Shown: positions 16,939 through 26,352 of the stretch, piece by piece
Position numbering within the stretch: the stretch's first letter is position 1
Layout: every line of letters begins with the position of its first letter
Origin: an uncultured Muribaculaceae bacterium
GTDB taxonomy: Bacteria; Bacteroidota; Bacteroidia; Bacteroidales; Muribaculaceae
Length of the DNA stretch: 64,000 nucleotides
Direction: 5' to 3'
Assembly (NCBI GenBank): GCA_910588035.1
Contig: CAJUPY010000003.1
Location: 1 to 64,000, forward strand
Notes under the pieces: generated by a model
Seen by the model: the letters and a program-made list of their open reading frames with translations, nothing else
Told to the model about the DNA's origin: nothing
Databases searched by the model: none
Position numbers and translations under genes: made by a program

Positions 16939-18386
16939 TCTGACTTGAGAAATTTTTTTAAGGTTTCAGTCATGCCGAGAGTCCTGATGTCTGACAGGTA
17001 ACGGGCGCAGACAGCAGAGAATCCGGGAACCTCTTTTTCAAAGTCACGCACGAAGATACCACCTTCGCTGACAATCGAATGTACCGTAGCCTCAAGATCG
17101 TTGTCGTTCCAGTGATCTCTGATCCAGGCGACATGGGCGGCGTTATCATCAGGCTCAAATCCTGATTGCGGCGCATAGAGGGCGAGCAGGGCGGCGAAGG
17201 TCATGGCCTCATGGGGAGCGACGGTCTTGTTGCGGTCAAAATAGTCCTTGACCGTGTCAAAATTGCGGGCCTCCCATTTCGACAGCGAGTTGAGTGCGAT
17301 AGACTTCAACATGTGTCTGATATATGGATTGTAGAAGCGTTCGAGAATGCCGTCGGCAAACGATTTCAGCTCATCTCTGTCGCCTTCGATCATCGGTAAC
17401 ACCTCGGTCTCGACCATCTCGTTGATGAAACGGTTGATGTCGGGGTTATTGAAGGCGTCCATGACGGTTTCGCAACCCGACAGCAGCGACATCGCGACCA
17501 TGCCTGTATGCGAACCGTTGAGAATCCTAACTTTCTTGTCGCGGAATTCCTTGATCGACGGCATGAACAAGACATTCAATCCGGCCTTGTCGAGAGGTAG
17601 TGCCTCGCGTACTTTCTCATATCCTGAGCCTCCTATGGCCCACAGATGATAGAGTTCACCTTTGACAACGAGGTTGTCGTCGTAGCCGGTCTCATGTTTT
17701 ATCTCATCGATAGTGTCGGTCGGAAAACCTGATACGATGCGGTCGACAAGCGAGTCGCAGAAAACACAGGCCTTGTCTATCCAGTCAATGAAACCGTCTC
17801 CGAGTGAAGCCTCGCGGGCATGTCTGATTACAAATTCACGCAGTTTCGTGCCGTTGTCCTCGATCAGCTCGCAGCATATGAAATAGAGACCTTTGTCAAT
17901 GTCGCCGTCGAAATGCCGGTATCGTTTCCACAGCATGTTGGTTACTTTGCCGGGAAATGTAACCGGTATATCGGCTGTCACGTCATCGGTCTCATAACGT
18001 ATGCCGGCTTCGGTTGTGTTTGAAATCACGATGCGGAGTTCGGGAGACAGAGCATAGTGCATGAACCGGTCACGGTCGTCGGGTGAGAAGGCATCTTCGA
18101 TGACAGTCACCAGACGTGATATTTTTTTCGGTTCGCCGTGTTCCATACCTTCGAGACAGACATGATAGAGGCAGTCCTGGGCCTGCAGGGTGTCAATGAC
18201 CCGGCTGTGACCTGCGCGTGGTTTTACAACAGCCACTGCGGTGTCTGTGACTCCTTTCTCGTTTGCTATATCGATCTGCCAGTCGACGAAGGCACGCAAA
18301 AAGTTGCCTTCGCCGAACTGCAGAACCTTCACGGGGCGTCTGACACGCTCGACCGTGGTGTTATCAAGAGGTTTTATCATTGTCAT
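16935..18386 (-). CDS. uxaB: Tagaturonate reductase (altronate oxidoreductase)
   Basis: 483 residues of the mannitol dehydrogenase family: N-terminal NAD-binding part with LQFGEGNFLRAFVDW, and a C-terminal catalytic domain with VRILNGSHTGMVAMS, where the K/N-x-H catalytic region lies. UxaB reduces D-tagaturonate to D-altronate with NADH. The position next to uxaA, uxaC and the transporter favours UxaB over the related fructuronate reductase UxuB. ATGA overlaps couple it to both neighbours. Confidence 0.92.
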   Translation of the reverse strand: MTMIKPLDNTTVERVRRPVKVLQFGEGNFLRAFVDWQIDIANEKGVTDTAVAVVKPRAGHSRVIDTLQAQDCLYHVCLEGMEHGEPKKISRLVTVIEDAFSPDDRDRFMHYALSPELRIVISNTTEAGIRYETDDVTADIPVTFPGKVTNMLWKRYRHFDGDIDKGLYFICCELIEDNGTKLREFVIRHAREASLGDGFIDWIDKACVFCDSLVDRIVSGFPTDTIDEIKHETGYDDNLVVKGELYHLWAIGGSGYEKVREALPLDKAGLNVLFMPSIKEFRDKKVRILNGSHTGMVAMSLLSGCETVMDAFNNPDINRFINEMVETEVLPMIEGDRDELKSFADGILERFYNPYIRHMLKSIALNSLSKWEARNFDTVKDYFDRNKTVAPHEAMTFAALLALYAPQSGFEPDDNAAHVAWIRDHWNDNDLEATVHSIVSEGGIFVRDFEKEVPGFSAVCARYLSDIRTLGMTETLKKFLKSE

Positions 18387-19882
18387 TTCTCGATTTGGTC
18401 AGTGCCGTAGTTGATGACTTTATAGCGCGGCACAAGAAGTTTCATGACGGTCCAGCCAATCAGGTAAGACACGCCGCAGATGCAGAAAATGATGAAATAG
18501 CCGGCCGGCTTTCCCTGGAATCCCATGAACTCCATCTGGGTTGCGTCGGCATAGTCGAAGAGAATGCCCGACGACTTGTTGATGATATACGAACCTATAC
18601 CTCCGGCCATTCCGCCTATACCGACGATTGTCGCGATCGTGCTCTTGGGGAACATGTCGCCGACAACCGAATAGATGTTGGCCGACCACGACTGATGGGC
18701 TGCACCGGCGATGCCGATGATTATTACAGGCCACCAATAGGAATAGGCCCCGAGAGGCTGTGCAAACAGAGCCAGCAGTGGGAACAACGCGAAGATGAAC
18801 ATTGCTTTCATGCGGGCATTGTAGGGGTCGAGTCCGGTGCGGTTCATGATGATCGTCGGTAACTTGCCTCCGTAGATCGACAGCATGGTCAGCAGGTAGA
18901 GGACAAAGATCAGAAGCTGTGCCGTGCCCGACGACATCGGCAGATGATATACGTCTGAGATATAGGCCGGAGTCCAGAACAGGAAGAACCACCACACACC
19001 ATCGGTGAGCAGTTTGCCAAAGAAAACCGCCCATGTCTGCGGGTAGCGGAAACATTGCATGAATGGAATGTCTCGTTCTTTGGTGTTTTCCGCGACGGCC
19101 TTTTCCTGAGGAGTCTCTTCGGGTGTGATGTTGTCTTGCTCGATATAGGCGAGCTCGGCTTCATTGACTTTCGGGTTTCCGGCAGGTTTGCGGTATAACC
19201 AGATCCAGAATCCCATCCACACAAAACCAAGCGCACCGATCACGATGAATGCCATTTCCCAACCGTTGCCAATGCCGATCGAACGGAAGTAGCTTGCCAA
19301 CGGAGGAATCGAGACCGGAGCGAGCAAGGCACCGATTGTTGCTCCGGCATTGAAGATCGAGGTTGCAAACGCGCGGTCTTTCTTCGGGAAGTATTCGGCC
19401 GTGACTTTGACAGCGGCCGGGAAGTTGCCCGCTTCGCCAACGCCAAGAATGATGCGGGCGGCGATGAAATAGTAGACCGATGTGATGGCTATTGTGGAGG
19501 CTACCGCCCCTGTCGCCCCGACCATCTCGGCTGCGTTATGCAGCCCAACGGTATGTTCGGTAGCCCAGCCGCACAGGGCATGGAGACAGGCTCCGGCCGA
19601 CCAGATGAAGATTGTCCAAAGATAGCCTTTTTTTGTGCCGAGCCAATCGATGAAGCGTCCGGCAAACAGATTGGCGATAGCATATACGATAGAGAAAATC
19701 GATGTAATGTTACCATAGTCGCTGTCGGTCCAGTGAAACTCGGGAGCTATGAAGTCTTTCCAGGTCAGAGACAGAACCTGACGGTCCATGTAGTTGACTG
19801 CTGTCGCAAAAAACAGCAGTGAGCAGATGACCCAGCGGAAGTTGGTCATGCGGCTGTTGTCGCGTGTGAGTGGCTTATTCAT
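18383..19882 (-). CDS. MFS hexuronate transporter, ExuT-like
   Basis: 499 residues with 12 predicted membrane helices. The start NFRWVICSLLFFATAVNYMDRQVLS is the signature of the anion:cation symporter branch that holds ExuT and glucarate carriers. A long cytosolic loop lies around residues 235-270. It should carry galacturonate or glucuronate across the inner membrane by proton symport. It is placed between uxaC (5 bases away) and uxaB (ATGA overlap). Substrate is inferred from family and position. Confidence 0.88.
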   Translation of the reverse strand: MNKPLTRDNSRMTNFRWVICSLLFFATAVNYMDRQVLSLTWKDFIAPEFHWTDSDYGNITSIFSIVYAIANLFAGRFIDWLGTKKGYLWTIFIWSAGACLHALCGWATEHTVGLHNAAEMVGATGAVASTIAITSVYYFIAARIILGVGEAGNFPAAVKVTAEYFPKKDRAFATSIFNAGATIGALLAPVSIPPLASYFRSIGIGNGWEMAFIVIGALGFVWMGFWIWLYRKPAGNPKVNEAELAYIEQDNITPEETPQEKAVAENTKERDIPFMQCFRYPQTWAVFFGKLLTDGVWWFFLFWTPAYISDVYHLPMSSGTAQLLIFVLYLLTMLSIYGGKLPTIIMNRTGLDPYNARMKAMFIFALFPLLALFAQPLGAYSYWWPVIIIGIAGAAHQSWSANIYSVVGDMFPKSTIATIVGIGGMAGGIGSYIINKSSGILFDYADATQMEFMGFQGKPAGYFIIFCICGVSYLIGWTVMKLLVPRYKVINYGTDQIEK

Positions 19883-19887
19883 CGGTT

Positions 19888-21300
19888 TCAGAATTTGAAG
19901 TATTCCTTGGCGTTGCCATATGCTATCTTGCTTATGATCTCGCGTCCGATGAAATCGATTTCAGATGCCGGCAGAAGCCCGTTCTCGATGTCGTTGCCGA
20001 CGAGGTTGCAAAGGGTGCGGCGGAAGTATTCGTGACGCGGATAGCTCAGGAATGAGCGTGAGTCGGTCAACATGCCGACAAAACGGCTCAGAAGACCGAG
20101 AACCGAAAGTGCGTTCATCTGCTTCTCCATGCCGTCTTTCTGATCAAGGAACCACCACCCTGAGCCGAACTGAATTTTGCCTGCTCCGTAGCGTCCGTCC
20201 TGGAAATTGCCCAACATTGTGGCAACGAGCTCGTTGTCGCGTGGATTGAGGTTGTAGATGATCGTTTTGGTCAGTTTGTCGCGTGAGGCGAGCATGTCGA
20301 GAAATCTCGACATTTTCTTGGCCACGGTGAAGTCTCCGATTGAATCGAAACCGGTGTCGGGGCCGAGCTGTGTCATCATGCGTGAGTTGTTGTTGCGTAT
20401 CGCGCCATAGTGGAACTGCTGGGTCCAGCCTGAGTCATGGTCCATTATTGCGAATTCAATCATCATAGCGGTCTTGAATTTGCTGATTTCGGCCTGTGTC
20501 AGTTCCGTGCCCCCGTAGACTTTCTTGAAAATGGTCTCGATTTCCTCAGGAGTGTAGTCATCGGCATAGAACTCCTCGATTCCATGGTCAGACAGGCGGC
20601 AACCGACCGATTCAAAGAAATCGTGGCGCACTTGCAGCGCGGCTATGACATCGGCGAAATTGTTTATCGCGACACCCGAGACTGATGACAGCAGGTCGAT
20701 GTATTTGCGGTAGGCGACCGGATCCTCGACTGCCATCGCCTTGTCGGGACGCCAGGTCGGAAGCATCTTCACTTTAAATCCGTCGTTCTTGACCTTGAGG
20801 TGGTATTCGAGTGTGTCAACCGGATCATCGGTCGTGCAGACGGTCTCGACGTTATAGTGGAGCATGAGGCCGCGTGCCGAGTGTGAGGGCTCCTGCAGCA
20901 TTGCCGAGCATTTCTCATAGATCTCCTTTGCTGTCGAGGGGTTAAGCAATCTGTCTACTCCGAAAGCGGTTTTCAATTCAAGATGAGTCCAGTGGTAGAG
21001 CGGATTGCGCATTGTGTAGGGCACCGTTTCAGCCCATTTCTCAAATTTCTCCCAATCGGTTGTATCTTTTCCGGTTATATAGCGTTCGTCAACTCCGTTT
21101 GTTCTCATCGCACGCCATTTGTAGTGGTCGCCCTCGAGCCAGATTTTTGAAAGATTCTCAAATTTATGGTCAGAAGCGACATATTCGGGAATGAGGTGGC
21201 AGTGGTAGTCGATGATAGGCAGATGCTCGGCATAGTCATGATAAAGACGTTCTGCGGTTGGCGTCTGAAGAAGGAAATTTTCGTCGTTGAATTGTTTCAT
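19888..21300 (-). CDS. uxaC: Uronate (glucuronate/galacturonate) isomerase
   Basis: 470 residues, full length. The metal-binding motif DYHCHL (H33, H35) of the amidohydrolase-fold isomerases is present, as are the conserved YHWTHLEL and TDDPVDTL segments. It turns D-galacturonate into D-tagaturonate, or D-glucuronate into D-fructuronate. It is the first gene of the seven-gene chain. The 164-base gap upstream to rhaM holds a strong hairpin. Since uxaA and uxaB are here and uxuA/uxuB are not, galacturonate is the branch that this cluster can complete. Confidence 0.95.
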   Translation of the reverse strand: MKQFNDENFLLQTPTAERLYHDYAEHLPIIDYHCHLIPEYVASDHKFENLSKIWLEGDHYKWRAMRTNGVDERYITGKDTTDWEKFEKWAETVPYTMRNPLYHWTHLELKTAFGVDRLLNPSTAKEIYEKCSAMLQEPSHSARGLMLHYNVETVCTTDDPVDTLEYHLKVKNDGFKVKMLPTWRPDKAMAVEDPVAYRKYIDLLSSVSGVAINNFADVIAALQVRHDFFESVGCRLSDHGIEEFYADDYTPEEIETIFKKVYGGTELTQAEISKFKTAMMIEFAIMDHDSGWTQQFHYGAIRNNNSRMMTQLGPDTGFDSIGDFTVAKKMSRFLDMLASRDKLTKTIIYNLNPRDNELVATMLGNFQDGRYGAGKIQFGSGWWFLDQKDGMEKQMNALSVLGLLSRFVGMLTDSRSFLSYPRHEYFRRTLCNLVGNDIENGLLPASEIDFIGREIISKIAYGNAKEYFKF

Positions 21301-21400
21301 TTTGATGTAACAGGTTTGTGTCGTGTTGGTTAGCTAAGGCTTGTCGGGTTGGGAAGAAGCCTTGTCTCCGTTTGGAATGAGAGAGTATGTCAGATATTGG

Positions 21401-21439
21401 CAAGTCCGTCCCCACGGTGATATCGTGGTGACGGACTTG
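21401..21439. repeat. Long inverted repeat between rhaM and uxaC
   Basis: CAAGTCCGTC at 21401-21410 pairs with GACGGACTTG at 21430-21439, and CCACG/CGTGG pairs inside, leaving a seven-base loop. There is no U-tract on either strand, so this is more likely an mRNA processing or stability element, or an operator, than a terminator. Confidence 0.55.
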
Positions 21440-21464
21440 AATGGTGTTTGTTGAGGATGAGTCT

Positions 21465-21782
21465 TCAATCGAGGTGGAAAACTTCCTTGATCTCGATTGT
21501 CACCGGCGAGTTGTCGGCGTTGACTTCCATGATTTCAGCCATGTAGTCCCACCATTTGCGGGTGATTTCGTCGGCAGCCTCGGCATCTTGTGAGTTAGAG
21601 TCGCCTTCAACTTCCTGATAACCGAAAAGAATGTTCGTATCCTTGTCCCAGAAGATAGAGTAGTTTTTCACTCCGGCTTCGGCGATCTTTTGCTTCAGCT
21701 CGGGCCAGAGAGCGGCGTGACGACGTTCATACTCTTTTTCAAAACCGGGTTTGAGAAACATCTTGAATGCAAATCTTTTCAT
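21465..21782 (-). CDS. rhaM: L-rhamnose mutarotase
   Basis: 105 residues, the exact size of RhaM. It has the conserved YERRHAALWPEL region with Y18 and H22, and a C-terminal WWDYMAEIM segment. RhaM interconverts the alpha and beta anomers of L-rhamnose so that the isomerase can use it. It follows the GH2 gene by 21 bases and should share its promoter. It fits the rhamnosidase-like gene at the end of the cluster; no rhaA, rhaB or rhaD is in the window. Confidence 0.9.
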   Translation of the reverse strand: MKRFAFKMFLKPGFEKEYERRHAALWPELKQKIAEAGVKNYSIFWDKDTNILFGYQEVEGDSNSQDAEAADEITRKWWDYMAEIMEVNADNSPVTIEIKEVFHLD

Positions 21783-21803
21783 GACATTATGTTTTTAAGT
21801 TGA

Positions 21804-24221
21804 TTATTTTGTTGAAAGTTTGAGTTTTGTCGGTTTGATAGTGCTGTCGGGGGTGACTGTCAGGGTGACTTCGCCCGGTTCTTTTGTCGAGCGCAAGATG
21901 ACTGTTGCCTTTCCGTTGTAGAGACTGCGCGTGTTGCCTACGGTCAGCTCATTGCTTGAGTTGTCGCCGTTGATGACACCTACGATCTCGGCCGGACCGT
22001 CGACTTCAAATGTCAGTCTGTCTTGTTGTCCGGGGAAGAGCCGTCCTTTGCTGTCGACAGCTTCTATTGCGATGTGTTGCAGATCCATTCCGTCGGCTGC
22101 CCAGGTCTGATTGTCGGGGGTAGCGGCCAATTTCACTGCCTTGCCTGCGGTCTCGATGCGGTGAACGGCAACCGGTTTGGCAACCCCGTCATTGTAGGCT
22201 ATGGCTTCTACGTGGCCTTTTGCGTAAGGCACATCGTTCCATGCGATGCGGTTGCGCGATTTTGAGTTGGTGCGGTCGTTACGTTTGCGCCCGATGCTCT
22301 TGCCGTTTATCTTCAGCTCGACTTCGTCGGCGTTGGTATAGGTGATCAGTTCGAGTTTCGATCCGTCTTTACGGTTCCAATGTGAGGAGTATGATTTTGT
22401 GCCAACCTGAACGTCGTTCCACATCTGGTTGTTCTCGCTGTCTTTGATGCCGATTCTGACAACCGGTTCGTCGGGTTTGAAGAAGCTCTTGAGGAAGTAT
22501 GCGCTGGGTTTAGGTTCGAGCGAGATGTCGAAGACACCTTGGGTCCAGCCTTTGGCAGGCCAGCCGAGAGATTCTCCCAGATAGTCGATCATGCCCCAGT
22601 AGGCGAGACCGACAACTTTGTCGAGATCCATGTCGAAATAGTTGGGACCCATGTTGCTGAGGTTTGCCTCGGCCTGATAGAAGTTCATCCACGGAAAACG
22701 GCGGCCGTCGCCGGGAAAGTACATGTAGCGGTAGTTATATGCCGCTATGTCGGTCTCCATGACGAGCGGTGCCGGGAGGCTGTCGGTTTTTTCATTGCGT
22801 CCGCGCGGGTGCATGGCTACGGTGACCGGACGTGTCGTGTCATAGCGGTTGAGCAGTGTTTTCTGCAGACGGTATGGGGTCACTCCCCAGTCGTTGCCGG
22901 GATAGTCGGGTATGAGCTGCAGCTCGTTGCCGAGGCTCCACATGACGACCGAAGGGTGGTTGCGGTCGCGACGTATCCACTCCGGAACGTCATATTGCCA
23001 ACGCTCGGTCCAGTCTGTGCGTCCTCCGACAAACTGTCTGGTCCATTTGTCATAGATCTCGTCGACGACCAGAATGCCATATTTGTCACACAGGTCGAGA
23101 AACGATTTGCTGTAGGGGTTGTGGGAGGTGCGGACGTGGTTGAAGCCGAAGTCCTTGAGCATCTTTATGCGTTTTTCCATCGCCTTGGGATAGGCGGCCG
23201 CACCGAGGGCACCGAGCGTGTGGTGGTTGGCGATGCCCTTGAGCAGGACTTTCTTGCCATTGAGCTTCATGCCATATTCGGGCGAGAACTCGACTTTGCG
23301 TACACCGAAGTTCTCACTGACCCGGTCGGCGACAGAGCCGTCGGGACGGAACACCGTTACCTCGGCGGTGTAGAGATTGGGATTCTCGCAGTCCCACAGT
23401 TTCACGTCGGTAAGTTCCAGGCTGTCGAGGCGGAATTCTCTGACGGGTTGTTTGCGGTTGTTCCACTGTTTCTGTCGTCGGTTGTAAACCTCTTTGCCGT
23501 CTCCGTCGGTGATGCGTATGGCATAGTCGATGCTGTCTGGCTTGTTCATTGACGCGATTTCGGCATCGATGACGACTGTCGATTTGTCGGTTCCTACAAC
23601 CGGAGTGGTGATGTAGAGCGGGTGGCGTGTGAAATATTGGACAGGATCGGTGACAACGACATTGACATCGCGGTAGATGCCGGCGCCGGTATACCAGCGT
23701 GAGTTCTCGGGTTTGCCCGTGTCGGCCTTGACGGCAATGACATTGGGTTGGCCATATTTCAGTTTGTCGGTGATGTCTACTTCTGTGCCGAGATAACCGT
23801 AGTCGGTTCCTCCGACTTTCTCGCCGTTGAGATAGATGTCTCCGACAAGAAGTATTCCCTCGAAGTCGAGAAGCACGCGACGCCCTTTCCAACTGTTGTC
23901 GGGAGTGAAGGTCTTGCGATACCAACCTGTCCCCATTTCCTTGAAACCTCGCGCGCTCAAGCGGCTTTTTATGTTGGCCATCGGATTGTCGAGATCGGGT
24001 TTCTCGTCGGGAGAGGGCTCAATCCAGTCCTGACCGATCTGAAAGTCGTGGGGAAGATTGACAACAGTCCAGCCGCTGTCGTCAAAACCGGGCATCTCTG
24101 ATGATTTCGGGTCTCCATAACTGAACTTCCAGTCGAAATTCATATTTTCAACCGTGCGTTCCTGTGCCGTGGCGGCAGATGTCAGACAGAGAGAGAAAAG
24201 GAATAAGCTTAAGTGTTTCAT
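21804..24221 (-). CDS. Exported GH2 enzyme (beta-galactosidase/beta-uronidase type)
   Basis: 805 residues from the ATG at 24221. A longer reading starts at a TTG inside the promoter box and is rejected. A signal peptide (LSLFLFSLCLTSAATAQ) is followed by sugar-binding, immunoglobulin-like and TIM-barrel domains. The acid/base is probably E433 in SLGNEL, and the nucleophile probably E518 in YQAEAN, by position. A C-terminal sandwich follows. GH2 covers beta-galactosidases, beta-glucuronidases and beta-mannosidases; the cluster suggests pectin or arabinogalactan side chains. It is first in a transcript with rhaM. Confidence 0.85.
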   Translation of the reverse strand: MKHLSLFLFSLCLTSAATAQERTVENMNFDWKFSYGDPKSSEMPGFDDSGWTVVNLPHDFQIGQDWIEPSPDEKPDLDNPMANIKSRLSARGFKEMGTGWYRKTFTPDNSWKGRRVLLDFEGILLVGDIYLNGEKVGGTDYGYLGTEVDITDKLKYGQPNVIAVKADTGKPENSRWYTGAGIYRDVNVVVTDPVQYFTRHPLYITTPVVGTDKSTVVIDAEIASMNKPDSIDYAIRITDGDGKEVYNRRQKQWNNRKQPVREFRLDSLELTDVKLWDCENPNLYTAEVTVFRPDGSVADRVSENFGVRKVEFSPEYGMKLNGKKVLLKGIANHHTLGALGAAAYPKAMEKRIKMLKDFGFNHVRTSHNPYSKSFLDLCDKYGILVVDEIYDKWTRQFVGGRTDWTERWQYDVPEWIRRDRNHPSVVMWSLGNELQLIPDYPGNDWGVTPYRLQKTLLNRYDTTRPVTVAMHPRGRNEKTDSLPAPLVMETDIAAYNYRYMYFPGDGRRFPWMNFYQAEANLSNMGPNYFDMDLDKVVGLAYWGMIDYLGESLGWPAKGWTQGVFDISLEPKPSAYFLKSFFKPDEPVVRIGIKDSENNQMWNDVQVGTKSYSSHWNRKDGSKLELITYTNADEVELKINGKSIGRKRNDRTNSKSRNRIAWNDVPYAKGHVEAIAYNDGVAKPVAVHRIETAGKAVKLAATPDNQTWAADGMDLQHIAIEAVDSKGRLFPGQQDRLTFEVDGPAEIVGVINGDNSSNELTVGNTRSLYNGKATVILRSTKEPGEVTLTVTPDSTIKPTKLKLSTK

Positions 24222-24242
24222 GATAAGTTTGGTTTGCAATTG

Positions 24243-24273
24243 CAAATATACGAAATTAATCGGCGGCTACAAA
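24243..24273 (-). promoter_or_regulatory. Promoter of the GH2-rhaM transcript
   Basis: Minus strand: TTTG (24273-24270), 19 bases, then TATATTTG (24250-24243). This is a full match to the Bacteroidota -33/-7 consensus. It fixes the GH2 start at 24221. Confidence 0.8.
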
Positions 24274-24274
24274 T

Positions 24275-24322
24275 GAAAAACAGCATCAGAGACTGTTTTT
24301 CAGACTTTCTGATGCTGTTTTA
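24275..24322. terminator. Terminator after the phosphohexomutase gene
   Basis: AAACAGCATCAGA pairs with TCTGATGCTGTTT, with a U-run on the minus strand after the stem. It lies between the mutase stop (24378) and the GH2 promoter, and partly overlaps the GH2 -33 region. Confidence 0.7.
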
Positions 24323-24377
24323 AATATATTATGTAACCGTTTTGTTAATAACCGTTACAATCTGTTTCTATCTCTTT

Positions 24378-26129
24378 TCAGATGCCAAGGTCTTTCTTGA
24401 CGGCTTCGATCTTGGCCTCGGCTTCGGCTATTGCCTTCTCATAGTCCTCGGGACGGTCGAGACAGCCTTTGACCTCGATATAGAATTTGATCTTTGGTTC
24501 TGTTCCAGACGGACGTATAGACACTTTAGAACCGTCGGCCGTGAAATATTGAAGAACGTTTGACGTGGTCGGCATGTCCATTTTGGTCACATTGCCGCTC
24601 TTGGTGTCGGTCATGTTGAGGTCGGCGTAATCCTTGATGGTGACAATCTCGCTGCCGCCCAGTTCTTTCGGCGGATTGGCTCGGAAGCCTTTCATCATGG
24701 CCTGTATCTCTTCCGCACCGGTCTTGCCCGGACGGACAACTGAGATGCCGGCCTCGCGTGAGAAGCCATATTTCATGTAGATTTCCTGCAACATGCCGAG
24801 GAAGTCGAGGTTGCGGTCTTTTGCCCATGCCGCTGCTTCTGCCATGAGCGAGATAGCCGAGACTGCGTCTTTGTCGCGTGCGAAAGTCTCGGCAAGGAAG
24901 CCGTAGCTCTCCTCGCCACCGCCAAGATAGCGTGCGTTCTCCTCATTTTCGCGAATGACGGCTGCTATCCATTTGAAACCGGTGTAGCAGTCATACATCT
25001 TGATGTGGTTTGCATCGGCGATAGCCTTGATTGTCTCGGTCGTCACAATGGTCTTCACGATATATTCGTTGCCGGTCAGCTTGCCGAGTTCGGCATTGCG
25101 TGTCATCAGGTAGTTGAGAAGAATCATGACAATCTGGTTGCCGTTGATCAACACATACTCACCCTTGCTGTCGCGAAGAACACAACCGATGCGGTCTGCG
25201 TCGGGGTCAGATGCCATGACCAGGTCGGCACCCACTTCTTTGGCTTTGGCTATAGCCATTGCCATGGCCGGCGGATTCTCCGGATTGGGCGACTCCACGG
25301 TCGGGAAGTTGCCGTCGGTGACGTCTTGTTCGGGTACGTGGATAATGTTTGTGAAACCGTAGTTTCTGAGCGATTCCGGAATGAGGTTGACGCCTGTTCC
25401 GTGAATCGGGGTGTAGACAATCTTGAGATCGCTGTGGCGTTTGATCGCATCAGGACTGAGCGACAGCTCTTTGATTGCCTTGAGGAAAGCGGCGTCGACT
25501 TCAGGCCCGACGATCTGAATCAGCTCGGGGTTACCGGCGAATTTGATGTCTTTGACATCTTTGATGCGCTCGACGTTGTTGATGATATTCACGTCGTGGG
25601 GCGCGATGATCTGTGCGCCGTCGCTCCAATATGCCTTGTATCCGTTGTATTCTTTGGGGTTGTGCGAGGCCGTGATGTTCACACCGCTCTGGCAACCGAA
25701 AAATCTGATTGCGAAAGAAAGCTCTGGCGTCGGACGGAAACTGTCAAAGAGATAGACTTTGATTCCGTTGGCAGAGAAAACATTGGCGACGATTTCAGCA
25801 AACTCGCGTGAATGGTTGCGCACATCGTGTCCGACTGCCACGCTGATCTGGGGCAGGTCGGCGAACGCTTCTTTCAGATAGTTGGCAAGACCCTGGGTTG
25901 CCGCACCGACGGTATAGCGGTTCATGCGGTTTGAACCGGCTCCCATGATGCCGCGAAGGCCGCCTGTTCCGAATTCAAGATCTTTGTAGAATGATTCGAT
26001 CAGCTCGGTCTTGTCATCGGCCTCAAGCATTCTTTTCACTTCGCGTCGGGTGTCTTCGTCATATCCGTCGCTCAACCACACCGACGCTTTGTCGGTGACG
26101 GTTTTCAATAGTTCGGCATTATTTTCCAT
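24378..26129 (-). CDS. Phosphoglucomutase/phosphomannomutase
   Basis: 583 residues, the long form of the alpha-D-phosphohexomutase family. The catalytic serine loop TASHNP has S155, the metal-binding loop SDPDADR is at 307-313, the sugar-binding GGGEESYGF follows, and the C-terminal phosphate-binding RPSGTEPK is intact. It interconverts hexose 1- and 6-phosphates for glycogen, envelope and capsule sugars. Its own promoter is upstream at 26188. Whether glucose or mannose phosphate is preferred cannot be decided from the sequence. Confidence 0.93.
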   Translation of the reverse strand: MENNAELLKTVTDKASVWLSDGYDEDTRREVKRMLEADDKTELIESFYKDLEFGTGGLRGIMGAGSNRMNRYTVGAATQGLANYLKEAFADLPQISVAVGHDVRNHSREFAEIVANVFSANGIKVYLFDSFRPTPELSFAIRFFGCQSGVNITASHNPKEYNGYKAYWSDGAQIIAPHDVNIINNVERIKDVKDIKFAGNPELIQIVGPEVDAAFLKAIKELSLSPDAIKRHSDLKIVYTPIHGTGVNLIPESLRNYGFTNIIHVPEQDVTDGNFPTVESPNPENPPAMAMAIAKAKEVGADLVMASDPDADRIGCVLRDSKGEYVLINGNQIVMILLNYLMTRNAELGKLTGNEYIVKTIVTTETIKAIADANHIKMYDCYTGFKWIAAVIRENEENARYLGGGEESYGFLAETFARDKDAVSAISLMAEAAAWAKDRNLDFLGMLQEIYMKYGFSREAGISVVRPGKTGAEEIQAMMKGFRANPPKELGGSEIVTIKDYADLNMTDTKSGNVTKMDMPTTSNVLQYFTADGSKVSIRPSGTEPKIKFYIEVKGCLDRPEDYEKAIAEAEAKIEAVKKDLGI

Positions 26130-26187
26130 TAGTAGATTGTAGGGCTTTTATTTTGTTTAATAAAAATTTGCTTAACTTCTCTGATAG

Positions 26188-26195
26188 CAAAGATA
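26188..26195 (-). promoter_or_regulatory. -7 box of the phosphohexomutase gene
   Basis: TATCTTTG on the minus strand matches TAnnTTTG. A partial TTG lies about 20 bases upstream. It is 59 bases before the start codon. Confidence 0.6.
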
Positions 26196-26352
26196 GTTCA
26201 TTGTTTCTTCTTCTACAAGAAAATAATGTTTTTTGTTCCGTTTGACAATGCAATTTAAATCAATTTGGAGTTTTGGCTCATGAATGAACAAAATTTGTTA
26301 ATCGTAACTATCTCTGGTGACTGTGTGGCCTATCTGTGGAATCTCAGGGGAA

